Assembly: GCF_024380015.1 (NCBI RefSeq)
Contig: NZ_CP101508.1
Location: 2,108,902 to 2,172,901 of the forward strand
Direction of reading: 5' to 3'
DNA length: 64,000 nt
DNA from: Photobacterium atrarenae
Lineage (GTDB): Bacteria; Pseudomonadota; Gammaproteobacteria; Enterobacterales; Vibrionaceae
Part shown: piece by piece, positions 42,793 to 52,747 of the stretch
Numbering within the stretch: the first letter of the stretch is position 1
Layout: each line of letters begins with the position of its first letter
Translations under genes and position numbers: made by a program
The notes under the pieces: generated by a model
The model's database searches: none
What the model was told of the DNA's origin: nothing
What the model saw: the letters and a program-made list of their open reading frames with translations, nothing else

Positions 42793-43317
42793 ATGACTCC
42801 AATTATAGGTTTCGCCGGATACAGCGGCTCAGGGAAAACCACCTTACTGGAAAAACTAATCCCGCTGCTGAAACAGCACGGCCTGCGAATCGGACTGATC
42901 AAGCACAGTCATCACACCATCGATCCGGATACGCCGGGCAAAGACAGCTACCGGCTTCGCCACGCCGGATGCGCGCAAACCCTGATGGCCACCCGGGAAC
43001 GGCACATGCTCTATTTCGAATACCCCGAGCCCAGCCGTGACGAACCGACGCTGGATGAATGCCTGCGCCAGCTGGACCATAGCCAGTTAGATCTGGTGCT
43101 GGTGGAAGGCTTTCGCGAAGCGGCCATCGATAAAATCGAGATCCACCGCCCCAGTTACGGCAAGCCGCTGCTGTATCCCCATGATCCACATATCCTGGCA
43201 TTCGCGTGCGATGCGCCTGCGCCGGCCGACTGCCCACTACCGGTGCTCGACCTCAACCAACCAGAGGCCATTGCCGCCTTCATTCTGAGCAGGCTCGAAC
43301 AAACACCTGCCATCTGA
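42793..43317 (+). CDS. mobB: Molybdopterin-guanine dinucleotide biosynthesis protein MobB
   Basis: 174-residue P-loop protein. Walker A is GYSGSGKTTLL (residues 9-19); IKHSHH and LVLVEGFREA (Walker B region) are typical of MobB. It assists MobA in adding GMP to molybdopterin for molybdoenzymes. mobA is not adjacent. The gene is monocistronic here and is followed by an inverted repeat. Confidence 0.92.
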   Translation: MTPIIGFAGYSGSGKTTLLEKLIPLLKQHGLRIGLIKHSHHTIDPDTPGKDSYRLRHAGCAQTLMATRERHMLYFEYPEPSRDEPTLDECLRQLDHSQLDLVLVEGFREAAIDKIEIHRPSYGKPLLYPHDPHILAFACDAPAPADCPLPVLDLNQPEAIAAFILSRLEQTPAI

Positions 43318-43656
43318 GCCGTTTTTATCCCGTCACAGCCATGGGATCACCATCCTGCCGCATTCAATATCAACAGAATGCGGCCATCAAACCCGCAGCT
43401 CCGCCACGCACCTCAGCAATTCCCGCATAAAACAAAAGGGAAACAATCAGCGAACAAAAATACAAGCGTCACCGCCCTCATGCTGGTCGAGCTCCCATCA
43501 TGTTCGCACGCTCACATTTTTGCTCGTAATTAATCGTGAATGATTTGTTACATGTTATGTTGAAGCTGTTTACTTTCGGTTTCGAAACAATCGCCAACCG
43601 CAGCACATTCCAACAACAATCAGAATCATTCATTTCCGAATCACAGAGGTATCATC
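43318..43656. other. Intergenic region between mobB and the chemotaxis receptor gene
   Basis: 339 bases. An inverted repeat CCGCATTC (43358-43365) / GAATGCGG (43376-43383) with a 10-base loop follows mobB; no T-run is present on either strand. The remainder must hold the receptor promoter, which I could not assign. Confidence 0.5.
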
Positions 43657-45639
43657 ATGAACAGTCTGTTCACTACGATTAAGCAGCGGTACAGCGCCGT
43701 CCTGATCGGCTTTACCTTGCTGGTTAGCGTGCTTACCTGGCTGGGAATCCAACGCTGGATCGCGCCGAGTTTACGCCATGTCGGCGAGCAAAACCTGGTG
43801 CTGGCCGTGGGTGAGATTTCCACTGACATTCGCCATGCCCTGTCAGCCGTCCAAGCGCAACAGCGCGCCACCACGCAGCTGGTCCCCAAGCTGAGCAGCG
43901 ACAACATTGATCGCTTATTGCCTTCACTGGTCGACCAGTATGGCAATGAGCTGGTCTTCGGTGGCGGGATCTGGCCACTACCCAACCAGCGGATCCCCGG
44001 TCAGGAGCGTGCCAGTACCTTTTATCATCGGGATACCGGCGGCCGCCTGATAGAAAACACCTTTTGGAACAGCGCCGAAGCGCCCGACTACTTTACCCAG
44101 CCCTGGCATGTGGCCGGACAGAACGCACCACGCGGTGCCTGTGTCTGGGCTGCGGCTTATAAAGACGGCGCCAGCACCCAGCCACGCACCAACTGTGCCA
44201 TGGGGATCTACAAAAACGGTCAGCTCTATGGTGTCTCCACCGTGGATGTCACGCTGGGCTTCTTTAATACCCTGGTTGCCGATAAAGAGCAGGAGCTGAA
44301 TGCTGAAATCCTGATTGTCGAACGCGATGGTAAGATCCTGAGCAAGAACCGGGAACTGACCGGCGACAATGTGATCCTGACCAATCTGGCTGATCACCGC
44401 TATCCTCTGGCGAGCGCCATGCAAAGCGCGCTACGCCAGTCCCAGTCGCGGCTCGAGTTTACCCAGAACAACGAAGACTACACGTTGCTGCTGAAAGATG
44501 TCGAGGGCACCCCGTGGCTGGTCGGTGTCGCGCAGCCAACCCGTCTGCTAACAGCGCAGAGCCAACAAATGCTGGGGACACTGGCCAAGATCCAGCTGCC
44601 AATGGTTGCCCTGCTGCTGATCATCCTGCTCCTGGCCCTGAGCCAGCTCACCAGACGCCTCGACAACCTGAAGCAGAATGTCGACTCCCTGTCAGCCGGT
44701 GATGCCGACTTGCGGATGCGCCTGCCGGTGAAAGGCAGCGACGAAGTGGATGCCATTTCCGAGTCGATGAACCATTTCATCATTTACCTGCAGAACCTGG
44801 TCAACAATGTGATGCAGGCAAACCAAGCCTGCAGCCAACAGATCACGGCGATGACGGAAGTGACCGAGAAGACCCTGAATGTTCTCGAACAACACGTCAA
44901 TGAAACCGATATGGTGGCAACGGCGGTGAACCAGCTCAGTGCTTCGGCCCAAGATGTCGCCGGCCACACCGCGCAGAGCACCCAAATCACCAACGCAGCG
45001 CAGAAGCAGTCAGACATCACCGGCCAGTCCGCCGCACAAGCCACCGGCAGTGTGAAGAATCTGGTCTCGAACGTGGAACTGACATCGGAGAAAGTCACCC
45101 AAATGCAGGAAAACGCTGCATCGATCGAGTCAGTGCTGCAGGTGATTGGCGGCATTGCCGAGCAAACCAACCTGCTGGCCCTCAACGCGGCAATTGAAGC
45201 GGCGCGTGCCGGTGAGCTGGGCCGCGGTTTTGCCGTGGTGGCCGATGAAGTGCGTAACCTTGCCGCCCGGACGCAGGAGAGCACCACCGAAGTCGAAGAG
45301 ATGCTTCACTTGCTGAAAGTTGGCGTTGACGAGACCGTCGCTGCGATGTCTGAAACCAAGCAACAGTGCCTCAGCACTGCCGAAATGACGGAGAACGTCA
45401 ACCAGGGGATCACCACCATGACAGCCTCGGTATTGAAAGTGGATGACATCAGCCTGCAAATCGCCACCGCAGCCAACGAGCAAAGTAAAGTGGCGGAGAA
45501 TATCAACGAGCGTATGGATTCAATTCGAACCATGCTACAGCAACTGCACATGCACGGCCGCTCTTCCGGTGAACATGCAACCGCACTGGAAGCCGCCAAT
45601 GCGCAGCTCCAGCAGTTGGTCGGCCAGTTTAAGGTCTGA
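43657..45639 (+). CDS. Methyl-accepting chemotaxis protein
   Basis: 660-residue receptor. A membrane helix at about residues 14-34 is followed by a periplasmic sensor of about 265 residues resembling a Cache domain, a second helix at about 307-327, a HAMP linker, and a cytoplasmic coiled coil with the conserved tip [19 protein letters not shown]. The family-typical VADEVRNLA block is intact. No C-terminal CheR/CheB pentapeptide is seen. Ligand is unknown. It is a single gene followed by a good terminator. Confidence 0.95.
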   Translation: MNSLFTTIKQRYSAVLIGFTLLVSVLTWLGIQRWIAPSLRHVGEQNLVLAVGEISTDIRHALSAVQAQQRATTQLVPKLSSDNIDRLLPSLVDQYGNELVFGGGIWPLPNQRIPGQERASTFYHRDTGGRLIENTFWNSAEAPDYFTQPWHVAGQNAPRGACVWAAAYKDGASTQPRTNCAMGIYKNGQLYGVSTVDVTLGFFNTLVADKEQELNAEILIVERDGKILSKNRELTGDNVILTNLADHRYPLASAMQSALRQSQSRLEFTQNNEDYTLLLKDVEGTPWLVGVAQPTRLLTAQSQQMLGTLAKIQLPMVALLLIILLLALSQLTRRLDNLKQNVDSLSAGDADLRMRLPVKGSDEVDAISESMNHFIIYLQNLVNNVMQANQACSQQITAMTEVTEKTLNVLEQHVNETDMVATAVNQLSASAQDVAGHTAQSTQITNAAQKQSDITGQSAAQATGSVKNLVSNVELTSEKVTQMQENAASIESVLQVIGGIAEQTNLLALNAAIEAARAGELGRGFAVVADEVRNLAARTQESTTEVEEMLHLLKVGVDETVAAMSETKQQCLSTAEMTENVNQGITTMTASVLKVDDISLQIATAANEQSKVAENINERMDSIRTMLQQLHMHGRSSGEHATALEAANAQLQQLVGQFKV

Positions 45640-45665
45640 TCCGACACGTCACTTTGAACCGTCGC

Positions 45666-45695
45666 AGGGCGCCCGACAGGCGCCTTGCTCTTTTC
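45666..45695 (+). terminator. Terminator after the chemotaxis receptor gene
   Basis: GGCGCC / GGCGCC arms (within 45667-45684) enclose the loop CGACA and are followed by TTGCTCTTTT, 27 bases past the stop codon. Confidence 0.8.
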
Positions 45696-45739
45696 AGGCA
45701 GAGACGCATATCCAGTGAGCTACCAACCGTCGCATGCGA

Positions 45740-46195
45740 TCAGAAAGAGAGTTGCGAGTCGAGGGTGATCACCAGATTGTAATTTTTGGTATCAATCAAA
45801 CCAACCGGAGCTGCGCCGATATTCAAGCTCAGGCTTTCAACCGGCAAAATGCGCAGATACGGATGCGCCAGAGGCACCACTGCCAGGCCGGATTCTTCTT
45901 CATAGCCCGTTACACCGCCCAGGCGGATCCCAAATCCCAAATGGTCAAAGGCATCATATTCAAATGCCTTATAAATCGCATAGCTTTGCCGGGAATAACT
46001 GTTTTGATAGCCCACGACGCCATAGCCGGCATATTCAATACCAAAACCTAAATTTGTTTCACTCAGGTCAAGACACTGCTCGCTGGCACAAAAGAAATGT
46101 TTACTTGCAATCGGTAAGGTAGCGCGAAATTCACTGGCGTCACTGACAGCAGACAACGAAGCAAAGGCGAAAAGGGTCGCGAATGCTTTTTTCAT
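45740..46195 (-). CDS. Small exported protein, possible outer-membrane barrel
   Basis: 151 residues with a signal peptide (residues 1-20, MKKAFATLFAFASLSAVSDA). The mature part alternates polar and hydrophobic residues and ends in LDSQLSF; a terminal Phe is common in outer-membrane barrels. Two cysteines (SEQCLD region) could form a disulfide. AGGA lies 8 bases before the chosen ATG, and an earlier start would place the signal peptide internally. No family was recognised. Confidence 0.65.
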   Translation of the reverse strand: MKKAFATLFAFASLSAVSDASEFRATLPIASKHFFCASEQCLDLSETNLGFGIEYAGYGVVGYQNSYSRQSYAIYKAFEYDAFDHLGFGIRLGGVTGYEEESGLAVVPLAHPYLRILPVESLSLNIGAAPVGLIDTKNYNLVITLDSQLSF

Positions 46196-47069
46196 TTTTA
46201 CTTCCTGTTCGAATTCGTTCGACACGACACAAAACCAGCGCATTTATTTTCATATTGACGGATATAAGAACATGCGACTAATTCGATCACTTAATATTTT
46301 GTGTCGTTTATTGATTAATAAGTACGACAGCCCGGTATATATTTCCATACAAATCGCATTACACCGAACCTGTCATGCGCACATAACATCGGCATACGTC
46401 CAGCAGACACAATCTCGTCCTTTGAAAAGGGCGAAGCCTGTATGCAGGGTGCCTTGTTTTCATGACACGCCAACAATCACCCCCGGGAAATAAAACTGAA
46501 AAAACATTAAAAATCAATCAAGTACAGAATATTTTTTGTTTTTTACTTTGTTTGGTTGAAGATGATTGCCACGACAGCAGCCGATGTCACTTCGGACACC
46601 ATGATGGTCATTTGTGCGAATGAGTCAAATGTATCACTGCGTATTTATTGGGACAAATGTCTTAAAAATAAGAATCTACCGACATCAAATATAAATAATG
46701 ACAATAATTCAACCAATTAAACCCGCCTGTGATTCTAATGAATTTTGTCTTATTTTTACCCCTGATTAATCTTTCTTATCGTTTGCATCCTTGGATTATT
46801 TATGACTATCAATTTTTTGTGGTATTTTTTTATGAACATTATATTTTTCACCCATCGAATTTCATCAAACACAAAAAGACCCTCCCACTCATGCTGTCTG
46901 ATTATTCGGGCACAGCACAGGACTTATTTCATCGCTGATATCACCGAATAGCATCGCAATATTCATTGTTTATGCCCCTTGAATTCGCCATGGAAGTACC
47001 TATATATAAAGTGTCTTTGTTTTCTTTTACCTTACTTGACATTAAATGTAGTGAACTGAGGAAAACATC
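46196..47069. other. Long AT-rich intergenic region upstream of the hsp20 gene
   Basis: 874 bases between divergent genes, AT-rich from about 46500. It contains the heat-shock-type promoter listed separately. Short reading frames here have no good ribosome-binding sites. A segment at 46420-46465 slightly resembles part of a GEMM riboswitch but lacks the rest. Confidence 0.5.
46978..47006 (+). promoter_or_regulatory. Heat-shock (sigma-32-like) promoter of the hsp20 gene
   Basis: CTTGAA (46978-46983) and CCTATATA (46999-47006) are spaced by 15 bases, resembling the sigma-32 pattern CTTGAA / CCCCATNT. A sigma-70-type TATATA overlaps. It lies about 63 bases before the start codon. Confidence 0.5.
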
Positions 47070-47678
47070 ATGGACCTTACAAAACTCAACCCCTGGAACT
47101 GGTTTAAACATGAAGATCATGCCGATCAATCATCCGCCCATATCCCCGTAACGCGTGAGAAAGCACAGCAGCAACCCACCCGGCAGGGGACTGATGCCTT
47201 GTTGCGCCTACACCAGGAAATGGATCAGCTGTTCGACGATGTCTTCAATGCTTTTGGTATGCCTGCCATTCGCCCAACCTTCAACCGCCCGCAGTGGCAC
47301 AGCCAGTCCGCCTTGGATCTCAACGACAGCATACGTTCGCAGGACAGCTTCAGGCCACAAATCGACGTCTCCGGCGATGAACAGCAGTATGAAATCACAT
47401 TAGATGTTCCTGGCCTGTCTGCCGAAGCCTTGTCCATTGAGCTCAAAGGGGATGTCCTCACCGTTCAGGGTGACAAAGAGGAGCATAAAGAGAATCAAGC
47501 GCGCCAGTTCTACCGGATCGAAAGACGCTACGGCGCATTCCAGCGCACGCTGTCACTTCCTGATGATGCAGATAAAGAGGCGATCACGGCGAAATTACAA
47601 GATGGTGTACTGACCCTGACGATCCCGAGAAAGCCCGTCGCACCAAAAGATGTCAAACGGATCTCTATTTCTTCTTGA
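47070..47678 (+). CDS. Hsp20 family small heat-shock protein
   Basis: 202-residue small heat-shock protein. The variable N-terminal arm (residues 1-90) contains a helical LLRLHQEMDQLFDDVFNAFG segment. The alpha-crystallin domain covers about 95-190, with VSGDEQQYEITLDVPG, ELKGDVLTVQG and KLQDGVLTLTIP. It would bind unfolding proteins without ATP. GAGG lies upstream of the ATG. The upstream sequence has a heat-shock-type promoter. Confidence 0.93.
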   Translation: MDLTKLNPWNWFKHEDHADQSSAHIPVTREKAQQQPTRQGTDALLRLHQEMDQLFDDVFNAFGMPAIRPTFNRPQWHSQSALDLNDSIRSQDSFRPQIDVSGDEQQYEITLDVPGLSAEALSIELKGDVLTVQGDKEEHKENQARQFYRIERRYGAFQRTLSLPDDADKEAITAKLQDGVLTLTIPRKPVAPKDVKRISISS

Positions 47679-47688
47679 TCGTTCCCCG

Positions 47689-47712
47689 AAGAGGGCGTGG
47701 CGCCCTCTTTCG
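47689..47712 (+). terminator. Terminator after the hsp20 gene
   Basis: A 9-bp stem AAGAGGGCG / CGCCCTCTT has a 3-base loop and continues into TTCG, 11 bases past the stop. It also lies ahead of the convergent glycosyltransferase end and could serve both. Confidence 0.7.
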
Positions 47713-47736
47713 TTCATTTCGAACCGCTGCTTTTCC

Positions 47737-48660
47737 TCAGGTTCGCAGCGACAACCACCGCAGCGTATCGCCGGAAATCATTTTCAACCGCTGCCATTCC
47801 GGTTTGAGGCAAAAACCCATCAGCTCGCGCAGCACAGCAGCACCAAATGCACGTCGGACCCGAAAGCAATCAGCTCTCGCTGAGAGCCAGCGCTGGTAAC
47901 CTGCCAGCAAAATCACCGGCTGGCGCCACGCCCGGGCAGCATGCTTATCTAAGATTTGCTTCATCGCTGTAGCGCGACGCTCATGATTGCCGGAAATCGC
48001 TCCAACCCGGCCGAAGGTATACTCACACAGCGACTGGTTTACCACGCCCACCGCTCCCGTGCGGGCCAGCTTGAGCCACAAATCCCAATCCGAAGCGGAG
48101 CGAAACCGGCCATCAAACCCACCCACCATCAGCAACGCACTTCGCCTGGCAATCACCGTACTGGTCCCGATCATATTTTCCCGGTACACCGCACTGAAAA
48201 AGTCGGGAAAAACCTGCGATGTCGAATCGCCACCGGCGGCTAAGCTGCGGGTAAATGCCGGCCAGAAACGAAAGCCACGCAGCGCCGAGGGCTGCTCGTC
48301 AATCCGGAATCGGTAGTCGGTGAAACTCATCACCAAGTGTGGATTTGCACGATGCAACGCAAGCTGATGCGCGAGTTTTTCAGGATGCCAATAATCATCA
48401 GCATCGAGAAACGCAATCAGCTCCCCGCGGGCCTGCTCGATAGCCAGATTTCGCGCCGCTGACACCCCGACTCGCTCAGTCCGGATCACCCGAATATCTT
48501 CTTGCGCCTGCAACCACGGCTGACTGCCGTCATCAGAGCCGTCATCGACCACCAGGATCTCTAGCGCCTGATGCTGTCGGCGCACAGTCTCAATCGCCGC
48601 AGGCAAAGTATCCAGGCAGTTATAGGTCGGGATGACCACGGTCAGCATGCATGTTTTCAT
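47737..48660 (-). CDS. Family 2 glycosyltransferase
   Basis: 307-residue GT-A glycosyltransferase. It starts MLTVVIPTYNCLDTLP and has VVDDGSDDGS, the Asp-Ala-Asp metal motif in IAFLDADDYW, and a middle block GGFDGRFRSASDWDLWLKLA. I chose the ATG preceded by AAGGAGAGAG; a longer frame begins with a membrane-like leader that lacks a ribosome-binding site. It is divergent from the rest of the syp-like cluster, and a -24/-12 type promoter lies just upstream, so it probably acts in the same polysaccharide pathway. Confidence 0.9.
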   Translation of the reverse strand: MKTCMLTVVIPTYNCLDTLPAAIETVRRQHQALEILVVDDGSDDGSQPWLQAQEDIRVIRTERVGVSAARNLAIEQARGELIAFLDADDYWHPEKLAHQLALHRANPHLVMSFTDYRFRIDEQPSALRGFRFWPAFTRSLAAGGDSTSQVFPDFFSAVYRENMIGTSTVIARRSALLMVGGFDGRFRSASDWDLWLKLARTGAVGVVNQSLCEYTFGRVGAISGNHERRATAMKQILDKHAARAWRQPVILLAGYQRWLSARADCFRVRRAFGAAVLRELMGFCLKPEWQRLKMISGDTLRWLSLRT

Positions 48661-48696
48661 CGGCTCTCTCCTTGTCAACAGCAATACCAGGGCACT

Positions 48697-48712
48697 AGCA
48701 AGGAGTACGCCA
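48697..48712 (-). promoter_or_regulatory. Candidate sigma-54 promoter of the divergent glycosyltransferase
   Basis: On the minus strand TGGCGT-N5-TTGCT keeps the invariant GG and GC at 10-base spacing. It ends 37 bases before the start codon of the family 2 glycosyltransferase gene. Confidence 0.6.
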
Positions 48713-48728
48713 GACCCCAACCACAAAC

Positions 48729-48744
48729 CGGAACACAACTTGCA
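48729..48744 (+). promoter_or_regulatory. Candidate sigma-54 promoter of the syp-like operon
   Basis: CGGAAC-ACAAC-TTGCA keeps GG-N10-GC and a perfect TTGCA -12 element, 77 bases before the first plus-strand glycosyltransferase gene. It is back to back with the minus-strand promoter. Confidence 0.6.
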
Positions 48745-48820
48745 TGCGCAGCATGGCCACCTTGCTCGGACCAGCAGCTTGTGAGCCAGGATCCAGTTCT
48801 CGGTATGAAGGAGTTTAACC

Positions 48821-49993
48821 ATGACAAATCACGGGATGGCCAACCAACGCATGAAAAAGATTGGATATGTGATTCCGACATTTCCGGTCCTTTCAGAAAC
48901 CTTCATCGGCGTCGAAATGCGGGCGATGATGCGCAAAGGCCACGACGTCCAGCCGTTTGCCTTTGCCGGGACCGAGCACTATCAGCCTGCCGATCATGCA
49001 CTGGTCGCCCGCTGCCAGTATATCCCGACCACCCTGTCCGCCGGTGCTCTCCGCCACCTCGTCAACATGGCATCCACCCACAAATTTCTCACCGAACAGC
49101 AGGGCTTTTCCTATTTTTCCTTGCTCAAACAAGGCGCCATCCTGGCCGAGCTGGCCCGCCGCGCCGGCTGTGATCATCTCCATGCCCACTTCGCCTGGCA
49201 CAGTGCCGCCACAGCGATTGTTGCCGCAAAACTGCTTGGGATCTCGGTCTCGCTGGTCGGCCACGGTGCCGACATCTATGCGGCACCGGAAGATCTTAAC
49301 AGCAAGCTCAACCATATTGACTTCGGCTGTGCCGTCACCCAGGACATGATGCGCCACCTGCAGACCCGCACCAGCACCCGGATCCATTATGTCGCCTGCG
49401 GCCTGGAGCCGTCGCACTACCCACCACTGAACCCGGACTGGGTACCGGGCAAAGACTTCCTGTTTATTGGACGCCTGGTCGAGAAAAAGGGGATCGACAC
49501 CCTAGTGGAGGCCTTTGCACGGCTCCCGACCACGACAGCCCTCGACATCGTCGGGGACGGCCCGCTGATGCCCGGGTTACAGCGCACGCTTCAGGAACGG
49601 GGACTGACCCGTCAAATCCGGTTGCTCGGCGCACAAAATGCCGATTGGTTACGAGAGCACGCCGGGGATTACAAGGCCCTGGTCGCGCCGTTTTGTATCG
49701 CGGCCAACGGCGATCGGGATACCGGTCCCCTGGTTATCAAAGAAGCCATGGGGCTGGGCCTGCCGGTGATCACTTCCGATCTGGCCGGGTGCAATGAGAT
49801 CCTCGATCCGCAATCGGGATTGCAAGTCCCGATGCAAAACGCCAGTGCCCTGGCCCAGATGATGGCCCAGGTGCTCGGCCAACCGTTTACCGCCCTGTCA
49901 CCGCTGCGAACGCAGGCCTACCAGCGGGTATTTGACCTTTACAATGCCGATTTACATGCCGGCCGACTGTCCTGCCTGGTCGAGGGAGCCTGA
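48821..49993 (+). CDS. Family 4 glycosyltransferase of the syp-like cluster
   Basis: 390-residue GT-B glycosyltransferase. An N-terminal acceptor domain contains HLHAHFAWHSA and GHGADIYA. The C-terminal domain has FIGRLVEKKGIDTLVEA and the nucleotide-sugar site DTGPLVIKEAMGLGLPVI, where the second Glu binds the sugar. It resembles colanic acid-type GT4 enzymes. AAGGAG lies 8 bases before the ATG. It is first in the plus-strand operon, 2 bases ahead of the flippase gene. Confidence 0.92.
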   Translation: MTNHGMANQRMKKIGYVIPTFPVLSETFIGVEMRAMMRKGHDVQPFAFAGTEHYQPADHALVARCQYIPTTLSAGALRHLVNMASTHKFLTEQQGFSYFSLLKQGAILAELARRAGCDHLHAHFAWHSAATAIVAAKLLGISVSLVGHGADIYAAPEDLNSKLNHIDFGCAVTQDMMRHLQTRTSTRIHYVACGLEPSHYPPLNPDWVPGKDFLFIGRLVEKKGIDTLVEAFARLPTTTALDIVGDGPLMPGLQRTLQERGLTRQIRLLGAQNADWLREHAGDYKALVAPFCIAANGDRDTGPLVIKEAMGLGLPVITSDLAGCNEILDPQSGLQVPMQNASALAQMMAQVLGQPFTALSPLRTQAYQRVFDLYNADLHAGRLSCLVEGA

Positions 49994-49995
49994 GC

Positions 49996-51405
49996 ATGGC
50001 GACGATCCGCACCCTATCGCACCGTCTGCCCAGTGTGGCGGCCTATGCCGTCGGGCTGGTGGTCAGTAAACTGGTCGGGCTGGTGATGCAGCCGTTACTC
50101 ACGCGATGGCTGTCACCGGCATCGTTTGGCGAATATGCAACACTCATCACCCTGGCTAACCTGATCTCCCTCATCATGCTGGTCGGGATGGTCGACAGCC
50201 TGTACCGCTTTGCCAGCGATCCAAAATACCCAACAGCGCGGGTTTACCGCAGCGCCTGGAGCCTGACCCTGCTCACCAGTGTGCTTACGGCACTGCCTTT
50301 TCTGATTTGGCCACAGTGGATCGCCGCTTGGTTACCCGGTGACTTGTCGGCGTTTTCCGTCCGCTGCCTGGTCGTAAGTCTGGCATTGGGCACCCACAGC
50401 GCCCTGCAACTGGCCAAACTCCGCATCGATGATCAGGCGCTGCGTTTTCTCCGGGTTCAGGTGATCTTCGCCCTCGCTCAAGGCGGGTTCATGCTGCTGC
50501 TCACCCCAGTCATGGGGGTCGATGGTCTCATGCTGGCAGGCGTTCTGGCCCAGGCGGTGCAATGGGGACTGCTGCACCGCCCGTGTCCGCGGCTCACCTT
50601 GGCGGATGCACGGTTGTTACTGCGCTATGGCATCGGCATTGCCGTCTCCGGCGGCGTCGGGTTCATCGCCTTCGGTGCCGAACGCTTTGTACTCGCCAGC
50701 GCCATCGGCACCGCCGAACTGGCGGTCTACGCCATCGCGATGCAATGGGCCGTGGCGGCGACATTACTGCTGGACCCGTTTAACCTCTGGTGGTTTCCGC
50801 AGCGATTCAGGCACCTGCAATCCCCCGGCGGAAAAGCCTATGTTGCCCGCATGAGTATATTTGGCAGCCAGTGCGCGGCCTTGATTGGCGCGATCCTGAT
50901 TGCGCTGGGTTGCCCTTTTCTCCTGCTCTGGCTGCCTGAAAGTTACCACCAGGCCAGTGACATCCTGCCGCTGCTGGCCTGGATGATGGTGATCAAATAC
51001 CTCAGCACCCAGCTCAACACCGGCTGCTACTACCAGCAAAACAGTGATCTCACCATGGTGATTTCCGCAGCCTGTGCCGCTCTCGCCCTGCTGTTGATGT
51101 GGCTGGTGATCCCCCGCTTCGGGCTCTACGGCGCGGTTTGGGCCGGGCTGCTGGTCCAGTCCTGTCGCTTCACCCTGTTTCTGGGCTTCAGCCAACGGTT
51201 ACTGCCCCTCAACTATCCGGTGTATCCGCTCAGCAAGCAACTCGGGGGACTGGCTGGGGTCACCCTGCTGCAATGGTTCCAGGCCCGGGCAGCCTGGCCG
51301 GTATCCTATACCTCAGCCCTGATGAGCCTGCTGCTACTCTGGATGGCATTCAGCCTGTGGCAAAACTGGCAACGCAGCCACCAACCGGATGTGGCCTATG
51401 ACTGA
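49996..51405 (+). CDS. Polysaccharide flippase (Wzx-like)
   Basis: 469-residue polytopic membrane protein with about 12-14 predicted helices, typical of the polysaccharide transporter branch of the MATE/MOP superfamily. It would move lipid-linked repeat units across the inner membrane. It opens with a conserved-looking segment (YAVGLVVSKLVGLVMQPLLTRWL). In the syp locus of Vibrio fischeri the SypK protein has the comparable role. It overlaps the polymerase gene by 8 bases. Confidence 0.88.
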   Translation: MATIRTLSHRLPSVAAYAVGLVVSKLVGLVMQPLLTRWLSPASFGEYATLITLANLISLIMLVGMVDSLYRFASDPKYPTARVYRSAWSLTLLTSVLTALPFLIWPQWIAAWLPGDLSAFSVRCLVVSLALGTHSALQLAKLRIDDQALRFLRVQVIFALAQGGFMLLLTPVMGVDGLMLAGVLAQAVQWGLLHRPCPRLTLADARLLLRYGIGIAVSGGVGFIAFGAERFVLASAIGTAELAVYAIAMQWAVAATLLLDPFNLWWFPQRFRHLQSPGGKAYVARMSIFGSQCAALIGAILIALGCPFLLLWLPESYHQASDILPLLAWMMVIKYLSTQLNTGCYYQQNSDLTMVISAACAALALLLMWLVIPRFGLYGAVWAGLLVQSCRFTLFLGFSQRLLPLNYPVYPLSKQLGGLAGVTLLQWFQARAAWPVSYTSALMSLLLLWMAFSLWQNWQRSHQPDVAYD

Positions 51406-52747
51406 GCAACAACGCCACATCCTGGCTGCCCTGCTGGCCACTGCGCTGATCAGCGTGGGATTTTATCTCCAGGGGATCCTGGTGCTGGCACTGTGCATGT
51501 TGTTTGTCCTGCCGCTGTTGATCCGCAACGCCTATTTTATTTGTGTCTGGTTTATTTTCTTCTCCTATTTTCGCCTTCACGAAGCCATCCCGGTACTGAT
51601 GGCCTTTAAAATCCCTCAGTTGCTGGCACTCGCCAGCCTGGCCGGGCTGGCCTGGCAACTGTGGATGATGCGCGGCCAGCTGGCCTGGCACCGGGTTCAT
51701 ACCCTGCTGTGCGTCTTTTCGTTCTGGGTCTTTGTCTCCTGCCTGATGGCCACCAACAAAGGGCTGGCCTTCGGCAGCTTCAACTCGACTTACATCAAAA
51801 TTTTGCTGATGGTCTTTGCCATCAGCTGGCTGCCGACCCACCTCAATCAACTCCGGCTGTTTCCGGCCGGGCTGCTGATTTGCGGCGTGCTGATCGCAGC
51901 GATCGCCCTGCATAACAAAGCCAACGGGATCGGGTTGGTGGAAGGCACCCGGGTCACCATTGGCCGGAGTTTCGGATCGATGCTGGGCGATCCCAACGAT
52001 TTGGCGCTGGTACTGCAGTTTCCGGTCTCTTTTGCCCTGGCCTATTGCTTTTCCGGAAGCAAATTTCGTCGCATGCTGACTATCGCTTGCCTGATCACCC
52101 TGGTGCTGGGGGTATTAGCGACCCAAAGTCGCGGCGGGTTACTGGGGATCGCAGCGGGCGTATTTACCATGACCTTGCTGCGCAGCAAGAACCTGGTAAT
52201 TCCCGGGATCATGGGGGTTTGCAGCCTGGCGGTGCTGGTGCTGGCTGCCGGGATCAGTGATCGAAGCTCCGGCGGCGCTGCCGAAAGTGGCGTCGATGAA
52301 TCAGCCATGGGCCGTATCTATGCCTGGGTGGCGGCTTTTCGCATGGCGGTGTCGAACCCCTTCACCGGCGTCGGTTTGAATAACTTTTACGTCAATTACT
52401 ATTTCTATTCCCCGCACTGGGACGGTAAAAACCATGCAGTGCACAGTACCTGGTTCCAGATCCTCGGAGAAACCGGCTTCTTTGGCCTGGCATTGTTTCT
52501 GCTTCTGATTGTGGGTGCCTTTATGAGCAGCTATCAGTTACTCCGGCGGCTCCGGGGCCATGATCTCCAACCTTTTGCGGAAGGACTCTGGCTCGGACTG
52601 ATTTCATTCTGCGTCGGCGGCACCTTCCTGACTCAGGGCTTTACCTGGCCAATTTACATCCTGATCGGGTTACTGATCGCGCTCAATCGACTGACACAAG
52701 GAGAATCCCATGTTAACGGCACTATTGAAAAAGAACCTCTCCCCTGA
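51398..52747 (+). CDS. sypL: O-antigen ligase/polymerase family protein (SypL-like)
   Basis: 449-residue membrane protein with about 11 helices. The central TQSRGGLLGI block and the large periplasmic loop (NNFYVNYYFYSPHWDG followed by HAVHSTWFQILGETGFFGL) are typical of the Wzy/WaaL family. It would polymerise or ligate repeat units on the periplasmic face. The ATG chosen lies inside the flippase end; a GTG three codons earlier is possible. It overlaps the acyltransferase gene by 38 bases. Confidence 0.88.
   Translation: MTEQQRHILAALLATALISVGFYLQGILVLALCMLFVLPLLIRNAYFICVWFIFFSYFRLHEAIPVLMAFKIPQLLALASLAGLAWQLWMMRGQLAWHRVHTLLCVFSFWVFVSCLMATNKGLAFGSFNSTYIKILLMVFAISWLPTHLNQLRLFPAGLLICGVLIAAIALHNKANGIGLVEGTRVTIGRSFGSMLGDPNDLALVLQFPVSFALAYCFSGSKFRRMLTIACLITLVLGVLATQSRGGLLGIAAGVFTMTLLRSKNLVIPGIMGVCSLAVLVLAAGISDRSSGGAAESGVDESAMGRIYAWVAAFRMAVSNPFTGVGLNNFYVNYYFYSPHWDGKNHAVHSTWFQILGETGFFGLALFLLLIVGAFMSSYQLLRRLRGHDLQPFAEGLWLGLISFCVGGTFLTQGFTWPIYILIGLLIALNRLTQGESHVNGTIEKEPLP

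Noticed and set aside
43358..43383. Inverted repeat after mobB considered as a terminator
   Set aside because: The 8-bp stem has no T-run on either strand and a 10-base loop. It was noted as an inverted repeat of unknown role and not called as a terminator.
46420..46465. Sequence resembling part of a GEMM (cyclic di-GMP) riboswitch
   Set aside because: A GAAA-type hairpin followed by GCGAAGCC is visible, but the conserved upstream strand, second helix and receptor helix are missing. No gene begins close downstream on the same strand.
46729..46938. Short hydrophobic reading frame in the AT-rich gap
   Set aside because: It is Phe/Leu/Ile-rich simply because the DNA is AT-rich. No ribosome-binding site or homologous pattern is evident.
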